Below, piece by piece: positions 9,025 to 18,369 of a stretch of DNA of 64,000 nt. The notes under the pieces were generated by a model. It was not told the origin of the DNA, did no database searches, and saw only the letters and a list, made by a program, of their open reading frames with translations. This stretch comes from Chroococcidiopsis sp. TS-821. Lineage in GTDB: Bacteria; Cyanobacteriota; Cyanobacteriia; Cyanobacteriales; Chroococcidiopsidaceae. The stretch spans positions 1,054,001-1,118,000 of the forward strand of contig NZ_MVDI01000001.1 in NCBI RefSeq assembly GCF_002939305.1, written 5' to 3'. The position numbers and the translations under genes were made by a program. Position 1 is the stretch's first letter. Each line of letters starts with the position of its first letter.

Positions 9025-10563
9025 ATGTCCATTCGACGCCCCGATATTGTTCTTTTAGTCCTCGATACTCAGCGGAGCGATCGCCTCTCGTGTTACGGGT
9101 ATGCTAAAGAAACCTCTCCCAATTTAGACGCGTTTGCTGCCAGTGCAACTCTATTCAGAAATGCAGTTTCGGCAGCGCAATGGACAGTGCCTTCCCACGC
9201 TTCTATGTTTACGGGGTTGTATCCTTCGGCACATCAAGTCTTGCAATCCTATTCAGTACTGCCCAGTCATATTACAACTCTGGCAGAACGGTTGAGTGCT
9301 AATGGTTATTACACTGCTGGATTTTGTAACAATCCGCTGGTAGGGGTTATCAATAATGGCTTACGGCGAGGATTCTACAGCTTTTTGAACTACAGTGGCT
9401 TACTCACTTCACGACCCAATCAAGCTGGATATTCGCCACAACTGCTTGACCGTTACCGTCAGGCGTTTAAGCGGTTGCTAGCTGGAGCCTTAAACTGGGT
9501 ACAAGATTCCTTTGCACGCTCGGAATTGCTGCTAGCATTTTCGTTTACACCCCTAATGGTGCCTCTGTGGCAAACAGCACTTAGCTTCAAAGGCAATACC
9601 TCAAAGTCACTAGATGATGCAGCGCAATTGTTGATTAATCGGCGAGGATTAGGTGACGAGCAGCCAATTTTTACGTTTATTAATCTCATGGGCACTCACA
9701 TGCCTTACCATCCTCCACGCTTGTATGTTGAGCGGTTTGCGCCCCACGTGCTGCAAGACAAAGCAGCGCAGCATTATTTGCAACAATTTAATAGCGATAT
9801 TTATGGTTGGTTAGCTCCCCTAGCAGATGCTCTAGATGAGCGGCAGAAAATGACATTAGATGGGATGTATGATGCCGAAGTTGCCCATCAAGATGACCAA
9901 CTTGGCGCGTTCTTGCAGAAATTGCAGGAAAATGGGGCATTGAACAATACGTTGACGATCATCTGCTCCGACCATGGAGAACATTTAGGCGAAAAACACT
10001 TCGTTGGACATTCAATTTCACTCTACAACGAACTCGTGCGAGTGCCTCTAATTATCCGCGATTCCACCGGTACATTTCCTAGGGGAGCGATTCGTGAAGA
10101 TGTCGTTTCAACCCGATGTTTGTTCCATACTGTATTGGCGGCTGCAGGGTTGGCAAGTGAAATAGAAGAACCGCTGTCGTTAGCGCATTCCTCTGCGAGT
10201 AGCGATCGCCAAGTGTTTGCCGAAGCCATTCCTCCACAAAATGTTGTGAATCTACTTTACAAACGCCAACCAGAGTTAGTGCTATCCCATGCTTGCGATC
10301 AACCCCGACGTGCGGTGTGGATTGGCAATCACAAGTTGATTGAAACAGGAGGCGACCGCCTGGAATTGTATGATGTTCGCAATGACCCGCAAGAAAGTTT
10401 GAATCTCACAGACATCTTTCCTGAAAGCGTTGAGTTTTTGCAGGAATGTTTGCAGCTATTTGCTGCGAATGGAGAAGCAATTACTACCTTGGAACGCGCT
10501 TTCAGTTACGACGACCCTGAATTGCAAAGAAGGTTACGCAATTTAGGCTATCTAGAAGACTAA
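9025..10563 (+). CDS. Sulfatase-family (alkaline phosphatase superfamily) hydrolase with Thr nucleophile
   Basis: A 512-residue protein of the sulfatase/AP superfamily. The metal-binding Asp is in VLLVLDTQRSD near 14. The active-site segment is WTVPSHASMFTG, where Thr54 occupies the position that is Cys or Ser in formylglycine sulfatases, followed by PSHAS. The second metal site is SDHGEHLGEKHFVGH, and the C-terminus ends LRNLGYLED as in many of this group. The Thr points to phospho- or phosphonate-ester chemistry or headgroup transfer rather than classical sulfatase maturation. No clear signal peptide was seen. It lies 25 bases upstream of lgt on the same strand, and a second AP-superfamily gene follows lgt. 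Confidence 0.85.
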   Translation: MSIRRPDIVLLVLDTQRSDRLSCYGYAKETSPNLDAFAASATLFRNAVSAAQWTVPSHASMFTGLYPSAHQVLQSYSVLPSHITTLAERLSANGYYTAGFCNNPLVGVINNGLRRGFYSFLNYSGLLTSRPNQAGYSPQLLDRYRQAFKRLLAGALNWVQDSFARSELLLAFSFTPLMVPLWQTALSFKGNTSKSLDDAAQLLINRRGLGDEQPIFTFINLMGTHMPYHPPRLYVERFAPHVLQDKAAQHYLQQFNSDIYGWLAPLADALDERQKMTLDGMYDAEVAHQDDQLGAFLQKLQENGALNNTLTIICSDHGEHLGEKHFVGHSISLYNELVRVPLIIRDSTGTFPRGAIREDVVSTRCLFHTVLAAAGLASEIEEPLSLAHSSASSDRQVFAEAIPPQNVVNLLYKRQPELVLSHACDQPRRAVWIGNHKLIETGGDRLELYDVRNDPQESLNLTDIFPESVEFLQECLQLFAANGEAITTLERAFSYDDPELQRRLRNLGYLED

Positions 10564-10588
10564 TCTTCATGTAATTTATTCATGCTCT

Positions 10589-11434
10589 ATGTACCCCCCT
10601 GTTGACCCCATCATTGTCCAAATCGGACCTCTAGCCCTACGGTGGTATGGACTATTGATAGTAGCTGCTATCGTTGCGGGAGTTACAGTTGCCAGTCGCG
10701 AAGTGGAAAGACGCGGACAAAAAAGCGATGATTTTTGGGACATGACGATCTGGGTTTTGATTCCAGCATTTATTGGTGCCCGATTGTATTACGTATTTGT
10801 TCAGTCACCGCGAGGTGAGAATGGGTTGGGTAAATTCTTGCAAAATCCAGCGATGATTCTACAAATTTGGCAGGGTGGTCTTCACATTTTTGGAGCATTC
10901 ATTGTCGGAGCGATCGCCCTTTGGATATACACTCGCATCAAACGGTTACCCTTGCTTGTCTTTATGGATGCGATTGCGTTAAGTTTACCCCTAGCACAAG
11001 CAATCGGTCGTTGGGGTAATTTCATCAATCAGGAACTGTACGGACCACCCACTACCTTACCTTGGGGGTTACGCATAGATCCGAATCGTCGCATTGGTCC
11101 TTATCAAGACTTAACTACCTATCCAGAGACAACTCGTTTTCATCCTTTATTTCTCTACGAGTCATTGTGGAATTTTATTGGCTTTGGACTGATTTTTTGG
11201 ATTTCTCGCCGCTTTAGCAGACAGTTACGTGATGGCGATATTACGTTGCTGTACTTAATTTGGTATCCTACTGGACGATTCTTTATCGAGTTTTTGAGAA
11301 CCGATTCCTGGTTTTTTGCAGGGACTCCGTTTAATGTGGTGCATATTTTGTGTTTTGTTGCGGTTGTAGGTTCTGCGATCGTCCTTTACCGTCGTCATGG
11401 CTCTGGACAAAGTTCCTATTCAGGTACGTCATAA
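10589..11434 (+). CDS. lgt: Prolipoprotein diacylglyceryl transferase
   Basis: A 281-residue polytopic membrane enzyme that transfers diacylglycerol from phosphatidylglycerol to the lipobox Cys of prelipoproteins. The Lgt signature GRWGNFINQELYG is near 140-152. HPLFLYESLWNF and the C-terminal YPTGRFFIEFLRTD carry the conserved Tyr, Glu and Arg residues. The N-terminus MYPPVDPIIVQIGPLALRWY is typical. The length is normal. Several proteins in this window (at 16803, 50332 and 63275) carry lipoboxes that would be its substrates. It sits between two AP-superfamily hydrolases, with gaps of 25 and about 36 bases. Confidence 0.96.
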   Translation: MYPPVDPIIVQIGPLALRWYGLLIVAAIVAGVTVASREVERRGQKSDDFWDMTIWVLIPAFIGARLYYVFVQSPRGENGLGKFLQNPAMILQIWQGGLHIFGAFIVGAIALWIYTRIKRLPLLVFMDAIALSLPLAQAIGRWGNFINQELYGPPTTLPWGLRIDPNRRIGPYQDLTTYPETTRFHPLFLYESLWNFIGFGLIFWISRRFSRQLRDGDITLLYLIWYPTGRFFIEFLRTDSWFFAGTPFNVVHILCFVAVVGSAIVLYRRHGSGQSSYSGTS

Positions 11435-11470
11435 ATCAATTTCACGCAGTCCTCATTGAGTTTGAAGCGC

Positions 11471-12868
11471 ATGTCACCTAGGTCTTTGCCCCGCCTGCTG
11501 ATCGTTGGATTAGATTGCATGGAGCCATCTTTAGTGTTTGAGCAATGGCGCAATAATCTTCCCAATTTCTCCCGTTTAATGGCACAGGGCAGTTACGGAC
11601 GGCTAGAGAGCAGCATTCCTGCCATTACCGTGCCTGCTTGGAGTTGCATGATGAGTGGACGCGACCCCGGTGAATTGGGCATCTATGGCTTTCGCAATCG
11701 CTCTAGTCGAGGATATCAAAAAATGGCGATCGCCGATGGTCGTGCTGTTAAGGTTCCCCGTCTGTGGGATCTGCTGGGCGACGCAGGCTGGAAGGTAGCA
11801 GTCATCAGCGTTCCAGGAACTTCACCCCCCTATCCGGTCAAGGGACAATTAGTATCCTGCTTTCTGACGCCTAATCGCAGCGTGCCTCATACCTATCCTT
11901 CTGAATTAGCAAACCAAATTAGCCAATGGATGCCTGACTTTATACTTGACGTACCTGACTTTCGATCTGATGAGAAAGACCGCATTCTGCAAGATATTTA
12001 TACCCTGTGCGACCAGCGGTTCACCCTGGCAGCTAAACTATTAGAACGCGAAGCACCAGATTTTTTGATGCTGGTGGATATGGGCGTCGATCGCATTCAC
12101 CATTGTTTCTGGAAGTCAATGGATCCGAGTCATCCCCAATATCAGCCTAACTCGCCCTATAAAAATGCTATTCGTGACTATTACGTTTATGTCGATCGGC
12201 GTGTGGGTGAATTACTGAAGATTTGTGGCAATCAAACCGCAATCCTCATTGTATCGGATCATGGAGCGCGTCCGTTGATCGGAGGTATTTGCCTAAATGA
12301 ATGGTTAATCGCTGAAGGATATCTTGTCTTGAAAGAAACGCCTGATGTTCCTACTTCCTTAGACGAGGTTGAGGTCGATTGGAGCCGTACCAAAGCTTGG
12401 GGCGCAGGAGGCTACTACGGTCGTGTTTTTTTAAATGTGCAGGGACGAGAACCACAAGGCGTGATTCCCCTAGCAGACTACGAACGGGAGCGATCGCATC
12501 TTGCCAAAAAGCTAGCTGCTATTCCTGCTCCTAACGGGCAACCCCTCAATACTCGCGTATTTAAGCCTCAACAGATTTATCAAAAAGTGCGAGGAATTGC
12601 TCCTGATTTGATTGTTTACTTTGACGATTTGGCTTGGCGATCGGTAGGCACTGTAGGTAGCAACTTACTCTATACTGCTAATAACGATACTGGACCTGAT
12701 GATGCTAACCATGCGCAGTACGGACTAATGATTTTCTACGACTCCCAACAACCCGCGCAGGGAAAAGTTATCGAAAATGCTCAGATTTATGACATTTTGC
12801 CTACACTACTGCATCGCTATCAACTCGCGCGACCATCTAACCTCCGAGGAAAGGTGTTGCCAATTTGA
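11471..12868 (+). CDS. Alkaline phosphatase family (type I phosphodiesterase-like) hydrolase
   Basis: A 465-residue protein starting at ATG 11471; a TTG five codons upstream (11456) is an alternative. The first metal ligand is in LLIVGLDCMEP, the nucleophile segment is ITVPAWSCMMSGRDPG with the Thr before VPAW, DMGVDRIHHCFW supplies Asp and His, and VSDHGARPL closes the site. This is the layout of the nucleotide pyrophosphatase/phosphodiesterase branch (COG3379-like AlkP proteins). The substrate is unknown; nucleotide-sugar, phospholipid or glycan phosphodiesters are possible. It follows lgt closely on the same strand and is the second member of its superfamily in the cluster. Confidence 0.83.
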   Translation: MSPRSLPRLLIVGLDCMEPSLVFEQWRNNLPNFSRLMAQGSYGRLESSIPAITVPAWSCMMSGRDPGELGIYGFRNRSSRGYQKMAIADGRAVKVPRLWDLLGDAGWKVAVISVPGTSPPYPVKGQLVSCFLTPNRSVPHTYPSELANQISQWMPDFILDVPDFRSDEKDRILQDIYTLCDQRFTLAAKLLEREAPDFLMLVDMGVDRIHHCFWKSMDPSHPQYQPNSPYKNAIRDYYVYVDRRVGELLKICGNQTAILIVSDHGARPLIGGICLNEWLIAEGYLVLKETPDVPTSLDEVEVDWSRTKAWGAGGYYGRVFLNVQGREPQGVIPLADYERERSHLAKKLAAIPAPNGQPLNTRVFKPQQIYQKVRGIAPDLIVYFDDLAWRSVGTVGSNLLYTANNDTGPDDANHAQYGLMIFYDSQQPAQGKVIENAQIYDILPTLLHRYQLARPSNLRGKVLPI

Positions 12869-12903
12869 AGCTATTCTCGCAGGCTAACAACTCAAACTAA
12901 CAG

Positions 12904-13108
12904 CTAGCTACCAGGCAATTCCTCTTTAACCGCGCGTTCGCTGTATAACCAATTGTCGCCAGGATGGCATAAGAAGTTTACTCTTTTATGCTCAATGAGT
13001 TTTTTAAGTTGATTTGGGACACGGCGCCAGACGGCTCGCACCTGCACTCAAGCTGTTCCCTGCTCGATTGAACCAGGTACGACATCATGCCGTTCTCGCT
13101 CGCGGACT
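12904..13108 (-). pseudogene. Short decayed coding remnant, family not recognised
   Basis: On the minus strand one frame reads a coherent, polar, protein-like stretch (ERERHDVVPGSIEQGT, then a TGA at 13048-13050, then VQVRAVWRRVPNQLKKLIEH and about 25 more residues) ending at TAG 12904. There is no usable start or intact length. It looks like a piece of a dead gene next to the Uma2 pseudogene. The rest of the 329-base gap 12869-13197 shows nothing. Confidence 0.3.
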
Positions 13109-13197
13109 AACTATGCAAATGATTCACGCCCACATACAACATCTCAAAGTGGCACAAGATTACTCCTGAATTAATATATTGCGCACCTTGTCACTAT

Positions 13198-13884
13198 CTA
13201 ATCAATACTTTCTCCCAATTCGCGTAACCTTGCGGCTAAACGTTCAGCCCGTTGACGTTCTGCGGTTGCTATTTCTTGAGGCGTTTGGTAGCGATCGCCT
13301 TGCGCATTATACCAATATAAAGTTTCGCGTTGCACATTGCCAGATATATATTGTCCTCGCCCAATACCCAAACCAATTTCTGGCATCCAAAATGGCTCCT
13401 CAGTTTGCAGCTGATACTCGCCATTGACTAGCTGATAAACCTCAAAAGGTTGATGCGAGTCTCTGCGCCAATATTCTGGATTATAAATTACGTAATACAA
13501 TAGTCCCAATTTGGCATAAATTTCAGCTTTGGTGTCGTATTCGCCTCCAGAAGACCAAGAGACAATTTCTAAAACAAACTTGGGGACAACATCGTTTTCT
13601 ATCCCAAGTGACGTAACTTTTGCGCGATTTCCCTTGCTTGCGTCTTTCTACACCTAAACTTAAAAAGCCATCGGAACTGGGACGCGGACGTTGTCTCCAG
13701 TAGTATGGTAAATTCCCCTATCAACGCCAAAAAACCAATCGTTGCGGTTTTTCCAGATGCTTTCTAGTAAGAACAATAAAAAATTTGGGATGAAGTTTTG
13801 ATCTTCGTTATCCACCGGAGTATCGTCAGAACAATGTAGCTCATCGCTCGTGGGTAGGTTTTGGCGCAGTTCGTAAGGTACCAT
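13198..13884 (-). pseudogene. Uma2 family (DUF820) restriction-endonuclease-fold protein, broken by two frameshifts
   Basis: Three minus-strand frames join into one Uma2 protein. The N-terminal part (MVPYELRQNLPTSDELHCSD…NVRVPVP) runs from 13884 to about 13665. The next frame gives DGFLSLGVERRKQGKSRKSY to about 13610. A third frame gives ENDVVPKFVLEIVSWSSGGE through YYVIYNPEYW to the coiled C-terminus (IATAERQRAERLAARLRE). Uma2 proteins are abundant, fast-evolving genes in cyanobacteria, with a PD-(D/E)XK fold and unclear function. Two separate indels within about 60 bases argue for a true pseudogene rather than one sequencing error. Confidence 0.75.
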
Positions 13885-13969
13885 TGAGACGCTCCCAACA
13901 AGAGGTGTCGATGTAAGTCTATTTTAGGAGTGAGGAAGTAGTGATTAGTGGTTGTGGCTGGTTGTAATT

Positions 13970-14791
13970 TCAGATGCTGCGGTGCTGGTAGGCACGGATT
14001 GCTAAGATGCTAAATACTACTGTAATTGCAGCACTCCATAGCAAAGTTTCGAGGACAAATCCTATTGCAGATCCACCTGTCGCCAATCCTCGCAGTGCTT
14101 GTGCAGCAGCTGAGACGGGGTTAATGGCAACAAAACCTTGCAACCATTGCGGAAAGCCTTCTAGCGGTACCAAACCAATACTGAGAAAAGTAAGTGGTAA
14201 TAGCCATGATGTCATAGAAACTTGTACCGATTCGGGGGCTTTAGCTTTGACGGCGAAAAAGACGGCAATCCAACAAAAGGCTGATGCAAAAATGACTGGT
14301 AAAAGTAAAAACGCCAGGATTGACACGATACCAGTTTGAAAGCGAAACCCAATGAAGTAGCCGACGAATGTGATAATGATGACTTGCGCTAATAAACGTC
14401 CTGCACCGCCTAAAATTCTGCCAGCAAGTAAGGCAAATCGGGCGATTGGTAAAGTTCGCAGCCGTGTATCCATGCCACTATCAAGATCGTTGTATAGTGC
14501 TGTACCAATACTAGCGGTGCTAAACAGTAATCCTTGCACGATGCTTAAGGGAACGAGAAACTGCGCGTAATCGGCGTAACTTCCTTGTGGGACGACGACT
14601 CTAGCAAAGCTGGCGGTGAAAATCAGCATTAAGAACACAGGAAACCCAGTTGCACCGACAATGACTGCGGGGTTTCTGATGTCGAGTAGCAAGTTGCGTT
14701 GGGTGATGAGGGCAATATCGTTAATGGTACGAGTTATTCCACCCTCGCGGCGCTTTGCGACTAATTGAGATGCAGTAGGAAGTGTTGTCAT
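13970..14791 (-). CDS. ABC-2 type permease (DrrB-like), second copy
   Basis: A 273-residue permease with about six hydrophobic segments and the ABC-2 pattern. I place the start at ATG 14791 because it overlaps the upstream stop by four bases (ATGA), rather than at the longer upstream frame that would overlap the preceding gene by 25 codons. It opens with RREGGITRTINDIALITQRN, closely like the upstream permease (RHESGINRAISDSLLIAWRN), so the two are paralogous subunits of a heterodimeric exporter. The likely role is export of a lipid or hydrophobic compound; the substrate is unknown. Confidence 0.85.
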   Translation of the reverse strand: MTTLPTASQLVAKRREGGITRTINDIALITQRNLLLDIRNPAVIVGATGFPVFLMLIFTASFARVVVPQGSYADYAQFLVPLSIVQGLLFSTASIGTALYNDLDSGMDTRLRTLPIARFALLAGRILGGAGRLLAQVIIITFVGYFIGFRFQTGIVSILAFLLLPVIFASAFCWIAVFFAVKAKAPESVQVSMTSWLLPLTFLSIGLVPLEGFPQWLQGFVAINPVSAAAQALRGLATGGSAIGFVLETLLWSAAITVVFSILAIRAYQHRSI

Positions 14792-15606
14792 GATTTTTGG
14801 TAAAGTCGAACTGCAATGAAGCCAAAAGCGACGAGTAGCCCAATTAGCCACACGAGTGACCACAGTAAGGGAACTAATAATTCAGTACCATTAACTAACG
14901 CGCGGAGTGCAGCAGCAGTGTGACTTACTGGTTGTGCTTGGACAAATGGTTGCAACCAGCGAGGGAAATTTTCGGCGGGACTAAAACCTGTACTTAATAG
15001 CAGTAAAGGTGCATAGGGAACAATCAACAACGAGTTGACTAAATCAGGTTGACGCAAAGCTAAAGCTAAGATTGCATAACCTGCTACAGCAGTTGTGGTG
15101 AAGAGTAACGTTAGCGCCAGATAGCCAAGAACAGCGATAAAATTTGTGTGGAAGCGAAATCCATATAAGTGCACAAAAGTCAACAAAATAATTGTGGCAG
15201 CGATCGCTCGCACTAAATACGCCAAAATCAACCCACCGAGTACCGCCGCCCGTGAAATTGGCATTGCCCGACAGCGTTGTAGCATTCCTGTTTTGATATC
15301 TTTCGCTAACGTCACCGCTGAACCCATGGCGGTAAAAAACATCGCTTGCAGCGTGATAATTGGAACGAGGTACTGAACGTAATCAATTCCCTGAAAGCTC
15401 ATCAAGCGTTCAAAGGCTAGCAAAAAGCCGCTGAAAAATAAAATCGGAAACAGAACCACCGAGACAATCACAGCTGGAGTGCGACGCAGACGAATCAAGT
15501 TCCGCCAAGCAATCAGGAGACTATCAGATATCGCGCGGTTTATTCCTGACTCGTGTCGTAGTTTGACGAGTGTTTGTGCTTTCGCGTGTAAATCAGCGCT
15601 ATTCAC
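14788..15606 (-). CDS. ABC-2 type permease (DrrB-like), first copy
   Basis: A 272-residue integral membrane protein with an amphipathic N-terminus (ISDSLLIAWRNLIRLRRTPA) and about six transmembrane segments, typical of DrrB/ABC2 permeases of the daunorubicin-resistance type. Its ATG overlaps the stop of the ATPase gene by four bases and its stop overlaps the next permease start. It works with the ATPase at 15603 and the paralogous permease at 13970. Confidence 0.87.
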   Translation of the reverse strand: MNSADLHAKAQTLVKLRHESGINRAISDSLLIAWRNLIRLRRTPAVIVSVVLFPILFFSGFLLAFERLMSFQGIDYVQYLVPIITLQAMFFTAMGSAVTLAKDIKTGMLQRCRAMPISRAAVLGGLILAYLVRAIAATIILLTFVHLYGFRFHTNFIAVLGYLALTLLFTTTAVAGYAILALALRQPDLVNSLLIVPYAPLLLLSTGFSPAENFPRWLQPFVQAQPVSHTAAALRALVNGTELLVPLLWSLVWLIGLLVAFGFIAVRLYQKS

Positions 15607-16547
15607 GATGCTTCATCTCCTGTAGCGTGACCTGTTAAGGCAAAAAAGACATCGTCTAAACTCGGACGACGCAGGGAAATATCAGCTAAAACAATACCTG
15701 TAGCGCTAACCCGCTGTACGACTTCTGATAAGGTGGCAACTCCCTTGGGTGCAGGAAGCGTTAATGTTGAGCCTCTACCTTGAAGATCGCCAAGATCTGC
15801 GAGTAGGCGTCGCACTTGCGGTTCGTCTTTAGGATCGGCTAACTCTAACTCACAAAACGTTCCGCCGACTCGGTTTTTGAGGTCGTCAGAAGTTCCTTCC
15901 GCAATCACAGTACCTCGGTCAATCACAACAATGCGATCGGCTAGTTCGTCGGCTTCTTCTAAATACTGCGTTGTTAACAAAATTGTGATTCCACGCGATC
16001 GCAAAACGCGTACCATTTCCCACAACTGACGGCGACTGCGGGGATCGAGTCCGGTAGTTGGTTCGTCGAGAAATAGCACTAAGGGTTCAGCGACGATACT
16101 CGCGGCGAGATCGAGTCTTCTACGCATCCCACCAGAAAATTCTTTAACGCGACGATGGCTTGCCTCGATTAAATCAAATTGTTCTAACAGTTCAGCGGCG
16201 CGGCGAGTTGCTTGTCTAGCTGATAAGCGTAATAACCTGCCAAAGAGAATCAAGTTTTCCCGCGCGGTGAGTTCTTCATCGACAGCCGCAAATTGTCCTG
16301 TCACGCCAATCAAAGCACGGACAGCCGCAGGTTGCTTGACGACATCATAGCCTGCGATCGCCGCCCATCCTTCATCCGGTTTAAGTAGTGTTGTTAAACA
16401 GTTGATTGTTGTCGTTTTACCTGCACCGTTAGGACCTAGCACGCCTAGTACTGAGCCAGCAGGAACGGCTAAATCAATTCCACGCAGCGCTACCATGTTG
16501 CCAAAACGCTTTTTGAGTCCCTTGGCTTGTACCATCATGTCTGTCAT
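15603..16547 (-). CDS. DrrA-like ABC transporter ATP-binding protein
   Basis: A 314-residue ATPase. Walker A is GPNGAGKTT near 39, the signature is FSGGMRRRLDLA, Walker B is LVLFLDEPTTGLD, and the C-terminal domain ends ISLRRPSLDDVFFALTGHATGD, the characteristic DrrA tail. It is the first gene of a three-gene, overlapping exporter operon read toward lower coordinates. The substrates of cyanobacterial members are mostly unknown. Confidence 0.93.
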   Translation of the reverse strand: MTDMMVQAKGLKKRFGNMVALRGIDLAVPAGSVLGVLGPNGAGKTTTINCLTTLLKPDEGWAAIAGYDVVKQPAAVRALIGVTGQFAAVDEELTARENLILFGRLLRLSARQATRRAAELLEQFDLIEASHRRVKEFSGGMRRRLDLAASIVAEPLVLFLDEPTTGLDPRSRRQLWEMVRVLRSRGITILLTTQYLEEADELADRIVVIDRGTVIAEGTSDDLKNRVGGTFCELELADPKDEPQVRRLLADLGDLQGRGSTLTLPAPKGVATLSEVVQRVSATGIVLADISLRRPSLDDVFFALTGHATGDEAS

Positions 16548-16596
16548 CAGTTTCTCAAGTGAGGTAAAGGGGTGAAACTAAATGTAGCTTGAAGCT

Positions 16597-16676
16597 TGGT
16601 GATTGGTAACTGGTTATTGGTCGTTGATAGCGATTGGCTAATAAATTTCCTATTACCCATTTAGCCATTACCTGAC
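16597..16676. repeat. Dispersed repeat family A, copy 2
   Basis: ATTGGTAACTGGTTATTGG is followed about 40 bases later by CTATTACCCATTTAGCCATTACC, giving imperfect inverted arms. It lies upstream of the DrrA operon, between divergent genes. Confidence 0.6.
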
Positions 16677-16802
16677 ATAAAAACACACAGTCGCTACATG
16701 ATGCTTCGATTGTTGATGCCCCTAGAGGGCATTGCAAATCTTTTGGAAAACTTATGTGATGAATGATTGAGAGTCAAATTGTGTCAACTTTATCAAAAAG
16801 TA

Positions 16803-17678
16803 ATGAGGATACAGCTGTTGAGTTTAGCAGGGCTAATAGTTTTAGCCCCAGGAATAATCACTGGTTGCGCTCCGGAGCAAACTCCAGGTGAACCTCAAGC
16901 GCAAGTTCCGTCACCAACTCAGTCACCATCACCGCAGCAACCAACAGGAACACTTCAAGTTCGCGCTAATGGTGAGGAAAGAGCCAGAGAAGGCTTAGTC
17001 AGCAAAGACGGGTGGAGAATAACTTTTGACCATGTATACGCTACCATCGCAAACGTTACTGCCTATCAAAGTCAACCACCGTTTGACGCAGAACAAGGAG
17101 GCGAGATTCAAGCTCAAGAAAAAGTCGTCGTACTTGACCAAGCGACAACGGTAGATTTAGCGCAACCTGGTGACGGTCAAGATTCAGTTTTAGTTGCCGA
17201 AGCAGCGAATGTACCAACTGGTCAATATAATGCGCTTTCTTGGCAAATGATTCCAGCCACAGAAGGTCCTGCGCAAGGTCAGACTATAGTTATGCGTGGT
17301 ACAGCAGAGAGAGCAGGGCAAACAGTTAACTTTGTCTTAAATATCGATAGAGAATTTGAATATATTTGTGGAGAGTATGTTGGTGACGAACGCAAAGGAA
17401 TCGTTCAAGCAGGTGGAACGGCTGACTTAGAAGCAACTTTTCATTTAGATCACCTGTTTGGTGATGGCGAAGCTAGTCCCGACGATTCCATAAATCAAGG
17501 TGCATTGGGTTTTGACCCTATAGCTGCGTTAGCGCAAAACGGGAATGTGCAAGTTAATATGGCACAGTTGCAGTCACAAGCTCCGCAAGTTTATCAGCAA
17601 CTTCAAGAAATCTTGCCATCGCTCGGACACGTTGGCGAAGGTCATTGCCGAGAAGCTAAAACGCAGACTACTGGCTAA
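16803..17678 (+). CDS. DUF4382-like lipoprotein linked to the cobalt/nickel transporter
   Basis: A 291-residue predicted lipoprotein starting at ATG 16803; a TTG 12 codons upstream is less likely because the ATG directly begins the signal peptide. Signal peptide: MRIQLLSLAGLIVLAPGIITGC, with lipobox ITGC. A Pro/Gln/Ser-rich linker follows, then a beta-rich domain with AREGLVSKDGWRITFDHVYA. The arrangement suggests a periplasm-facing or outer-membrane domain of the DUF4382 kind. It is the first of five same-strand genes leading into cbiMQO, so a role in metal capture or sensing is possible but unproven. It contains a Cys and His near the C-terminus (VGEGHCRE). Confidence 0.7.
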   Translation: MRIQLLSLAGLIVLAPGIITGCAPEQTPGEPQAQVPSPTQSPSPQQPTGTLQVRANGEERAREGLVSKDGWRITFDHVYATIANVTAYQSQPPFDAEQGGEIQAQEKVVVLDQATTVDLAQPGDGQDSVLVAEAANVPTGQYNALSWQMIPATEGPAQGQTIVMRGTAERAGQTVNFVLNIDREFEYICGEYVGDERKGIVQAGGTADLEATFHLDHLFGDGEASPDDSINQGALGFDPIAALAQNGNVQVNMAQLQSQAPQVYQQLQEILPSLGHVGEGHCREAKTQTTG

Positions 17679-17740
17679 CGTCTATTAATTAGGAAGAGTG
17701 TTTTTCCCTCGTTGTTGATTTACAAATTAATTACTTTATT

Positions 17741-18286
17741 ATGAATTTTAAGTGGAAAATAATTGTTCCCTTCGCTTTGCTTTCAGTTTTTGGCTCATCA
17801 GCTAGCGCGATCGCACACGGCGTGCGAATGCAAGCACGAGAAACGCAAGCAATTGAGGTGAATGCAGAGTATGACACGGGCGAACCAATGGCACAAGCCC
17901 AAGTGATTGTCTATGCGCCTAACGACCCTGCGACTCCTTGGTTAGAAGGTACGACCGACAAAAATGGAAACTTCATATTTACACCAGACGCTTCCCAGCC
18001 TGGAAATTGGTCAGTTCAAGTGCGCCAAGCAGGTCACGGCGGTATTGTCAATATCCCTGTAGAAGGCGATCGAGCGCCGACGGAAGAAAATACTACTGTA
18101 GCAGCGCCAGAACCAGAAACAAACACTCCGCGTGTTGTGACTAACGAATCGGCTAATTTTACCCCCTTACAACTGATCTTAATGGGAGCCTCTGGCGTTT
18201 GGGGGTTCATTGGCACAGCTTTGTTTTTTATGCGCGGTAATAAGAGTAATTCTGACCTGCGACGTTCGGAGTCCCAAAATGGGTAA
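17741..18286 (+). CDS. NikL/CbiL-like accessory protein of the cobalt/nickel importer
   Basis: A 181-residue protein with a signal peptide ending at SAIAHG, which leaves a histidine at or near the mature N-terminus. An Ig-like carboxypeptidase-regulatory-type domain follows (YDTGEPMAQAQVIVYAPND, TDKNGNFIFTPD), then an acidic linker, and a C-terminal transmembrane segment (LILMGASGVWGFIGTALFFM). This layout matches the extra membrane-anchored components (NikL/CbtJ type) found with ECF Ni/Co transporters. It lies between the lipoprotein gene and cbiM on the same strand. Confidence 0.75.
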   Translation: MNFKWKIIVPFALLSVFGSSASAIAHGVRMQARETQAIEVNAEYDTGEPMAQAQVIVYAPNDPATPWLEGTTDKNGNFIFTPDASQPGNWSVQVRQAGHGGIVNIPVEGDRAPTEENTTVAAPEPETNTPRVVTNESANFTPLQLILMGASGVWGFIGTALFFMRGNKSNSDLRRSESQNG

Positions 18287-18317
18287 TAAGTAACCGTAGA
18301 TAAATTCTCGTTGCCAA

Positions 18318-18345
18318 CGACCAATTACCGATTACCAGCTACCAG
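18318..18345. repeat. Half-copy of repeat family A
   Basis: CCAATTACCGATTACCAGC-type sequence in the short gap before cbiM; its reverse complement matches the GGTAATTGGT arm of family A. Confidence 0.4.
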
Positions 18346-18369
18346 CTTCTAAATTACTATCTATTATCT

